Assembly: GCF_030409795.1 (NCBI RefSeq)
Contig: NZ_JAUFQN010000019.1
Coordinates: 1,612,001 to 1,676,000, forward strand
Direction: 5' to 3'
DNA from: Flavobacterium paronense
Lineage (GTDB): Bacteria; Bacteroidota; Bacteroidia; Flavobacteriales; Flavobacteriaceae
DNA: 64,000 bases
Shown: piece after piece, positions 59,181 through 64,000 of the stretch
Layout of the letters: each line of letters begins with the position of its first letter
Numbering within the stretch: the first letter of the stretch is position 1
Position numbers and translations under genes: made by a program
The notes under the pieces: model-generated
What the model saw: only the letters and a program-made list of their open reading frames with translations
What the model was told of the DNA's origin: nothing
Database searches by the model: none

Positions 59181-60194
59181 ATGACTATCCAAAATAACTT
59201 CTCTTTAAAAAAATACAACACTTTTGGCATCGAAGCCAAAGCAAAACAGTTTGTAGCTGTAAATTCCATCGATGATTTAAAAACCGTTTTACAGGAACAC
59301 CAATCGAAACCAAAGTTCATACTTGGTGGTGGAAGTAATATGCTATTGACAAAAGACATTCAGGCTCTTGTGATTCATATTGATTTGAAAGGAAAAAAAG
59401 TCTTGAAGGAAGATGATGATTTTGTTTGGGTTGAAAGCATGGCTGGAGAAAACTGGCACGAATTTGTACTTTGGACGATTGACCAAAACTTTGGCGGATT
59501 AGAAAACATGTCGCTTATTCCGGGAAATGTTGGCACAACTCCAGTCCAAAATATTGGTGCATATGGCACAGAAATAAAAGACACTTTTGTTTCCTGTGAT
59601 GCTATGAATATTGTGACTCAGGAAATGAAAACGTTCACTAAAGATGAGTGTCATTTTGGGTATCGGGAAAGCATTTTTAAGCATGAAGCGAAAGATCAGT
59701 TTATCATTACATCCGTAATTTTTAGACTGACCAAACACAATCACAAAATCAATATTTCTTACGGAGATATTACTAAGGAATTAGAGAAACAAAACGTAAT
59801 TACTCCTACTCTTAAGGATGTTTCCAATGCGGTGATAGCGATTAGACAAAGTAAATTACCCGACCCAAAAGAATTGGGCAATAGCGGAAGTTTTTTCAAA
59901 AACCCGATTATCTCAAAAGAGCAATACGAAAAAGCACACGCCTTACATCCCGAAATGCCGTATTATGTAATTTCAGACACCGAAGTCAAAGTTCCGGCTG
60001 GTTGGTTAATAGAAAGAGCAGGTTTCAAAGGAAAACGTTTTGGCGATGCCGGAATCCATAAAAATCAGGCTTTGGTTTTAGTAAATTATGGCAATGCAAC
60101 TGGGCAAGAAATATTAGCGGTTTCTAAAGATATTCAAGCTACGGTTTTAAAGGAATTTGGAATAGCGATTGAAGCTGAAGTTAATGTGATTTAA
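59181..60194 (+). CDS. murB: UDP-N-acetylmuramate dehydrogenase
   Basis: I start at the ATG at 59181 (337 residues); an upstream GTG at 59175 overlaps the -7 box. The FAD-binding region has KFILGGGSNMLLT and IPGNVGTTPVQNIGAYG, then GYRESIFK and GSFFKNPI with the catalytic Ser. PAGWLIERAGFKG and NHAL-like KNQALVLVN complete the type I MurB pattern. It reduces the enolpyruvyl group in peptidoglycan precursor synthesis. It lies 27 nt after asnB but has its own promoter. Confidence 0.96.
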   Translation: MTIQNNFSLKKYNTFGIEAKAKQFVAVNSIDDLKTVLQEHQSKPKFILGGGSNMLLTKDIQALVIHIDLKGKKVLKEDDDFVWVESMAGENWHEFVLWTIDQNFGGLENMSLIPGNVGTTPVQNIGAYGTEIKDTFVSCDAMNIVTQEMKTFTKDECHFGYRESIFKHEAKDQFIITSVIFRLTKHNHKINISYGDITKELEKQNVITPTLKDVSNAVIAIRQSKLPDPKELGNSGSFFKNPIISKEQYEKAHALHPEMPYYVISDTEVKVPAGWLIERAGFKGKRFGDAGIHKNQALVLVNYGNATGQEILAVSKDIQATVLKEFGIAIEAEVNVI

Positions 60195-60203
60195 TTTATC
60201 AAA

Positions 60204-60815
60204 ATGTATATTCCAGAGCTATATAAAAACGAAAAACAAGAAGACATCCAAAACTTCATTCATCAAAATGGTTTTGGGATTTTGATAAACCAAACTAACG
60301 GAAAGCTATGGGCAACACATATTCCGCTTCTTTTGGAAGAAAAAGATGGAAAACAATTTTTAGTCGGACATGTTTCCAAAGAAAATCCACAAGCTGACAG
60401 TTTTAAAACCAATGATGCAGTTTTAGCTGTTTTTTCTGGCGCACATTCCTATATTTCCTCTTCTTGGTACGACCACGAAAATGTACCAACATGGAATTAC
60501 CTGGCGGTTCATGTCTATGGAAAAGTACAACTACATTCGTTGGAAGAAAGCATTCAAGCTTTGAAAAGATTGGTAGATAAATACGAAGCCAAATCTGAAA
60601 AACCGGTTCGTGTAGAAGATTTATCAAAGAAAACCATGCTTCAGGCTCGTGGAATTGTTTCTTTCGAAATTGAAATCACAGCTATCGAAGCCAAGAAAAA
60701 GTTGTCACAAAACCGAGATGACAAAAACTACCAAAATATCATTTCAAAACTGGAAAACTCTAATGATTATCAATCTATTGAAGTAGCTAAGGAAATGAAA
60801 ATGAATCGAAAATAA
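60204..60815 (+). CDS. PaiB-like FMN-binding protein
   Basis: This 203-residue protein begins MYIPELYKNEKQEDIQNFIH and contains LWATHIPLLLEEKDGKQFLV, GHVSKENPQ, then AVFSGAHSYISSSWYDHENV and PTWNYLAVHVYG, all typical of the FMN-binding split-barrel family of B. subtilis PaiB. PaiB was described as a negative regulator of sporulation and protease genes; a flavin or haem-related role is as likely here. It is 9 nt after murB, so probably cotranscribed. Confidence 0.88.
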   Translation: MYIPELYKNEKQEDIQNFIHQNGFGILINQTNGKLWATHIPLLLEEKDGKQFLVGHVSKENPQADSFKTNDAVLAVFSGAHSYISSSWYDHENVPTWNYLAVHVYGKVQLHSLEESIQALKRLVDKYEAKSEKPVRVEDLSKKTMLQARGIVSFEIEITAIEAKKKLSQNRDDKNYQNIISKLENSNDYQSIEVAKEMKMNRK

Positions 60816-60828
60816 TCAGAGCAAAAAA

Positions 60829-60856
60829 TCACAACTCATAACACATAAATCATAAT
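60829..60856. repeat. Heptamer array between the PaiB-like and GT2 genes
   Basis: Four words of 7 bp: ATCACAA, CTCATAA, CACATAA, then ATCATAA. CTCATAA is also the main word of the array at 17181. Confidence 0.8.
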
Positions 60857-60865
60857 TGATTTTGT

Positions 60866-60873
60866 ACATTTGC
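60866..60873 (+). promoter_or_regulatory. -7 box of the GT2-sigma unit
   Basis: TACATTTG matches TAnnTTTG and lies 28 nt before the ATG at 60902, just after the heptamer array. Confidence 0.5.
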
Positions 60874-60901
60874 AGTCCTTTTTAAAAGTCGAAAAAGCAC
60901 T

Positions 60902-62008
60902 ATGTTATTATCATTATTCTGTTTATTTATTGTCATTGTTCTCGTTCAATTCCTTTACTATGTTGTAGTTTTTGGTAAATTCTCCTTTGCTAAACCACAA
61001 TCCGGAACACCTAAAAGAATTCCGATTTCAGTTATTGTTTGTGCAAAAAACGAGGAAGAAAATGTTAGAAATTTAATTGCGTTGCTTGTCGAACAAAATT
61101 ATCCACAATTTGAAATTGTATTGATTGACGATGCTTCAAGCGATAATACATTAGAAATTTTTGAAGAATTTGAAAAACTTCATTCCAACATCAAATTGGT
61201 TAAAGTAGAAAATAATGAAGCTTTTTGGGGAAACAAAAAATATGCGCTGACCTTAGGAATTAAAGCTGCAAAACACGAATATCTTTTATTTACCGATGCT
61301 GATTGTGTGCCATCATCTAAAGATTGGATTGCCAATATGAGTTCTCAATTTTCAGTAGAGAAAACAATCGTTTTAGGCTATGGTGCGTATAACAAAATTG
61401 GAGGTTCATTCCTAAATAAAATCATCCGATTTGAAACGTTACTAACAGGAACACAATATTTTTCTTGGGCAAAATTGGGCAAACCTTATATGGGTGTTGG
61501 TCGAAATTTAGCCTACAAACGCGAAGAGTTTTTTAAAGTGCGCGGCTTTATGGATCATATGAAAATACGTTCTGGAGACGATGATTTATTCATTAATCAA
61601 GCAGCTGAAAAAAAAAATACAACTATTTGTTATTTGCCGGATAGTTTCACTTATTCCAAACCAAAAACTTCATTTAAAGATTGGTTTACCCAAAAACGCC
61701 GTCATGTGTCTACAGCCAAACATTATAAAATATTTGACCAAAACCAATTGGGGATATTCTATGTCTCGCAATTACTATTTCTTATATTACCAATCATTTT
61801 ATTAGCCTTTCAATTTCAATGGATTGCGGTGCTAAGCATCATTGGTTTCCGCTATATTTTTGCATGGATCACAATGGGTTTTGCAGCCGGAAAGCTTAAA
61901 GAGAAAGACGTAATGTATTGGTTTCCAATCATTGAAATCGTATTGATTCTTACACAATTAAACATTTTTGTTACTAATACTTTCTCAAAACCAGTACATT
62001 GGAGATAA
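60902..62008 (+). CDS. GT2 family glycosyltransferase, membrane-bound
   Basis: The 368-residue protein has an N-terminal membrane helix (3-25), a GT-A catalytic domain with PISVIVCAKNEEENV, IDDASSDNT (Asp76-77), the metal-binding DADC at 132-135 and RSGDDDLFINQ, then two or three C-terminal membrane helices (from about 285). It is of the type that makes or extends surface glycans or glycolipids. It overlaps the ECF sigma gene by 10 nt. Confidence 0.9.
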   Translation: MLLSLFCLFIVIVLVQFLYYVVVFGKFSFAKPQSGTPKRIPISVIVCAKNEEENVRNLIALLVEQNYPQFEIVLIDDASSDNTLEIFEEFEKLHSNIKLVKVENNEAFWGNKKYALTLGIKAAKHEYLLFTDADCVPSSKDWIANMSSQFSVEKTIVLGYGAYNKIGGSFLNKIIRFETLLTGTQYFSWAKLGKPYMGVGRNLAYKREEFFKVRGFMDHMKIRSGDDDLFINQAAEKKNTTICYLPDSFTYSKPKTSFKDWFTQKRRHVSTAKHYKIFDQNQLGIFYVSQLLFLILPIILLAFQFQWIAVLSIIGFRYIFAWITMGFAAGKLKEKDVMYWFPIIEIVLILTQLNIFVTNTFSKPVHWR

Positions 62009-62550
62009 ATCCATACATAGAAAAAGCTAAAAAAGGCGACCAAGTTGCCTTTACCTATTTACTTGACCATTACTGGAATGAAGTATATGGCTTTATGCTA
62101 AAACGTACCGAAAACGAAACCGATGCTGAAGATATTGCCATAGAAACTTTTTCAAAAGCTTTTGATAAAATTGCCACTTATAATCCCGAATTTCAGTTCA
62201 ACACTTGGTTGATTGCCATTGCCAAAAATGTACATATCGATATGCTTCGCAAAAAAAAATCTACAGTTTTTGTTGAAATTACAGATGAAGAAGACCAGCT
62301 GGCCTATAATATAGCCGATACTACGCCATCCGTTGAAGATGCTTTGATAACCGAACAAAACTTATCTAGATTACTGCAATTTATCAAAGAATTAAAACCT
62401 CATTATCAAGAAGTAATACAGCTTCGTTATTTTCAAGAAATGAGTTACCAAGAAATTTCAGAACAACTCAACGAACCTTTGAGCAATGTTAAAATAAAAT
62501 TACTTCGTGCCAAAAAATTACTGGCAGAAATTATTGAAAACAAGCAATAA
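61999..62550 (+). CDS. ECF-type RNA polymerase sigma factor
   Basis: The 183-residue protein starts at TTG (61999) inside the end of the GT2 gene, giving MEINPYIEKAKKGDQVAFTY. Region 2 reads AEDIAIETFSKAFDKIATYN and FNTWLIAIAKNVHIDMLRKK; region 4 reads HYQEVIQLRYFQEMSYQEIS followed by LSNVKIKLLRAKKLL. No anti-sigma factor gene is adjacent, so its control is unclear. The tight overlap suggests it is translated from the GT2 transcript. Confidence 0.9.
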   Translation: MEINPYIEKAKKGDQVAFTYLLDHYWNEVYGFMLKRTENETDAEDIAIETFSKAFDKIATYNPEFQFNTWLIAIAKNVHIDMLRKKKSTVFVEITDEEDQLAYNIADTTPSVEDALITEQNLSRLLQFIKELKPHYQEVIQLRYFQEMSYQEISEQLNEPLSNVKIKLLRAKKLLAEIIENKQ

Positions 62551-62690
62551 TCTTTTTTGCCTGACAATTCATTTTCTACTCTGTAAAAAACTATTTAACA
62601 AGTCACACAATATTTTGCTGTACTTCTGCGTTATATAATAAATTCACTCGCTTATGTAACATAGATACTTAACCTTAAAATCATTTAATT

Positions 62691-63494
62691 ATGTCAAACG
62701 TTAGTATCTATGAAAAAAACTGGATTGATCTGGTTTTTGAAGACAAAAACAAAGCTTATGGTGCCTACCAATTGCGTCAGGAAAATCAAAAAACTACTTT
62801 ATTTGCATTGCTTGGCGGAGTACTATTCGTTCTCGCTGCTATTGGTTTGTGGCTATTTTTCTCTTCATTTATCAGTGATTCCATTGTAAAACCTATTGGA
62901 GAGACAGGCACAGTCATAACTTTATCTGACTTTCATCCTCCAAAAACTGAGACTGCCAAACCGAAAAAGGTTCAGACGCATACTCAAAGTCCTGCTGAAC
63001 CAACAAATAATCTAAACTTCTTAGTAGCATCTAATCCACTTGTAACAGACAACGTTCAGACGAACAACAATCTGCCAACAAATCAAAATACGATACCTGG
63101 TACTGGCGGTGGAATTGACACACCGACAATTGGCGATAGTGCTCCAACAACAGCTACTATTCCAGTGGTGGATAATAACCCTAAAATAACTAGCGAACTG
63201 GACAGACTTCCAGAATTTCCGGGTGGAATAAAAAAGTTCTATGATTATGTAGGCTACAATTTTGAAAAACCAAATGTTGATGAAAATGTAAGTTCAATGA
63301 ATGTTATTATGTCTTTTGTAATCGAAAAAGATGGCTCTATGACTGATATTAAAGCCTTGAGAAGTTCTGATAAATCAATTGAAAGGGAAGCAATCCGTGT
63401 ATTGAAATCGCTAAAAATAAAATGGTCTCCAGGTTTTAAGGACGGAGAAAAAGTAAGAGTCCTTTATACACTTCCAATAAAAGTTGCTCTTTAG
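62691..63494 (+). CDS. tonB: Energy transducer TonB
   Basis: The 267-residue protein has a cytoplasmic N-terminus with KAYGAYQLR, a membrane helix (about 37-60), a Pro/Thr/Asn-rich periplasmic linker and the TonB C-terminal domain (FEKPNVDENVSSMNVIMSFV, then IKALRSSDKSIEREAIRVLK). The N-terminal KAYGAYxLR block is typical of Bacteroidota TonB. It passes proton-motive energy to outer-membrane receptors. No exbB/exbD genes are beside it. The linker Lys-Pro content is lower than in E. coli TonB. Confidence 0.92.
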   Translation: MSNVSIYEKNWIDLVFEDKNKAYGAYQLRQENQKTTLFALLGGVLFVLAAIGLWLFFSSFISDSIVKPIGETGTVITLSDFHPPKTETAKPKKVQTHTQSPAEPTNNLNFLVASNPLVTDNVQTNNNLPTNQNTIPGTGGGIDTPTIGDSAPTTATIPVVDNNPKITSELDRLPEFPGGIKKFYDYVGYNFEKPNVDENVSSMNVIMSFVIEKDGSMTDIKALRSSDKSIEREAIRVLKSLKIKWSPGFKDGEKVRVLYTLPIKVAL

Positions 63495-63531
63495 AAAAAT
63501 TAGTTAGTTGTTTTTTGCTTTTTGCCCTTGA

Positions 63532-63575
63532 ACCTGACTTGGATTAAAATACTTGTCAGGTTTATTATTTTTTAA
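63532..63575 (+). terminator. Terminator of tonB
   Basis: AACCTGAC (63532-63539) pairs with GTCAGGTT (63556-63563) around a 16-nt loop, followed by T-rich DNA. Confidence 0.75.
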
Positions 63576-63643
63576 TAACTAGTGTAAAACTTTTAGAAAC
63601 TAAAGGTTTTATTTTTGACTAAATATTGGTAATATTGTAGTCT

Positions 63644-64000
63644 ATGAAGATTACATTAATTACCTTTTTTTTATCGATATTATTCTACTTTTCCAATCCA
63701 AAAACTGGCGGTAATTTTGTGAATTTATATCATAAAAATCCTGGGGATAGTTTGCATATAAGTTCACCATTTCCAATAAAAATGGGAAACGTGTCAGAGG
63801 AATACGTTGCTGAAAAAACACATTATATAGATTCATTTTATAATAAAAACATTAATTCTCCTTTTTACAGCGGTGGATTTATTGTAGTCAAAAATGGTCG
63901 AGTACTTTATGAAGATTATAAAGGATATGCGAATGCCCGAACTGGCGAAAAAATTACTGCTTCTACACCTATTCATTTGGCATCCGTTAGTAAAGTTTTG
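63644..64000 (+). CDS. Serine hydrolase, beta-lactamase family (3' partial)
   Basis: The first 119 residues are visible; the frame runs off the right edge. It has an N-terminal hydrophobic signal or anchor (LITFFLSILFYF). GGFIVVKNGRVLYEDYKGYA and ASTPIHLASVSK lead to the SxxK motif with the nucleophile at Ser114. This is the class C beta-lactamase-like/penicillin-binding-like serine hydrolase family, often esterases or D-aminopeptidases. Since the rest of the active site (YxN, KTG-like) is outside the window, the exact type is open. Confidence 0.82.
   Translation, partial: MKITLITFFLSILFYFSNPKTGGNFVNLYHKNPGDSLHISSPFPIKMGNVSEEYVAEKTHYIDSFYNKNINSPFYSGGFIVVKNGRVLYEDYKGYANARTGEKITASTPIHLASVSKVL

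Noticed and set aside
57306..64000. The glycan-related genes as a genomic island
   Set aside because: Base composition and codon use look like the neighbours, housekeeping genes (murB, tonB) are interspersed, and no integrase or flanking repeats are visible.

Overview
The window is AT-rich and gene-dense. It looks like a chromosome segment of a Bacteroidota member close to Flavobacterium. The evidence is direct: most promoters I can find carry the TAnnTTTG -7 box of this phylum, starts are preceded by A-rich DNA rather than a Shine-Dalgarno sequence, many products are lipoproteins or flavobacterial families (DUF4920, DUF5683, DUF6671, MnmD, WbqC, LETM1-related), and the order parA-parB-DUF5683-dapB-lepB-WbqC is typical of the family. 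I saw no phage, insertion sequence, CRISPR array, rRNA or tRNA.

Layout. 1-5515: end of a DUF4159 protein, an M43 metalloprotease, a methyltransferase, a D-Ala-D-Ala dipeptidase, a type II NADH dehydrogenase and a rhodanese. 5620-7433: a MarR regulator with three palindromes in front of it, a nitroreductase and a YceI protein. 7443-13957: a complete trpEGDCFBA operon behind a leader that encodes a peptide with three Trp codons and a terminator/antiterminator switch. 14052-18807: a TetR regulator behind a 37-bp palindrome, followed by a TolC/HlyD/MFS tripartite efflux pump. 18909-25492: mostly envelope and hypothetical proteins, YaaA, a lipoprotein Cu/Zn superoxide dismutase and a LETM1-related protein.

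25525-31134 is an inorganic-carbon region: cytoplasmic beta-carbonic anhydrase and a LysR regulator on the minus strand, then on the plus strand a 37-residue ORF, a 91-residue helical protein, a DUF6671 zinc-ribbon protein, a Sua5-type threonylcarbamoyl-AMP synthase (which consumes bicarbonate), a lipoprotein carbonic anhydrase and an SbtA-type bicarbonate transporter. OxyR follows. 32201-33068 holds three tandem paralogous genes for 64-71-residue proteins. Then come mnmD, a CxxCH lipoprotein, DUF4920, ilvE, two tandem-duplicated NTF2-like lipoproteins, a methionine aminotransferase, a TPR/HTH regulator and a dienoyl-CoA-reductase-like SDR.

41967-56166 is housekeeping: parAB, dapB, lepB, two rhomboids, mutL, ribH, a TPR membrane protein, recF and a rhodanese-thioredoxin fusion. 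56234-64000 carries glycosyltransferases, asparagine synthase, murB, a PaiB-like protein, an ECF sigma factor, TonB and the start of a serine hydrolase.

Across the window, seven spaces between co-directional genes hold short degenerate arrays of 7-bp words. The words differ between sites but the 7-bp period is constant. Together with the trp leader, the bicarbonate cluster and the tandem small-protein family, these are the most interesting signals.
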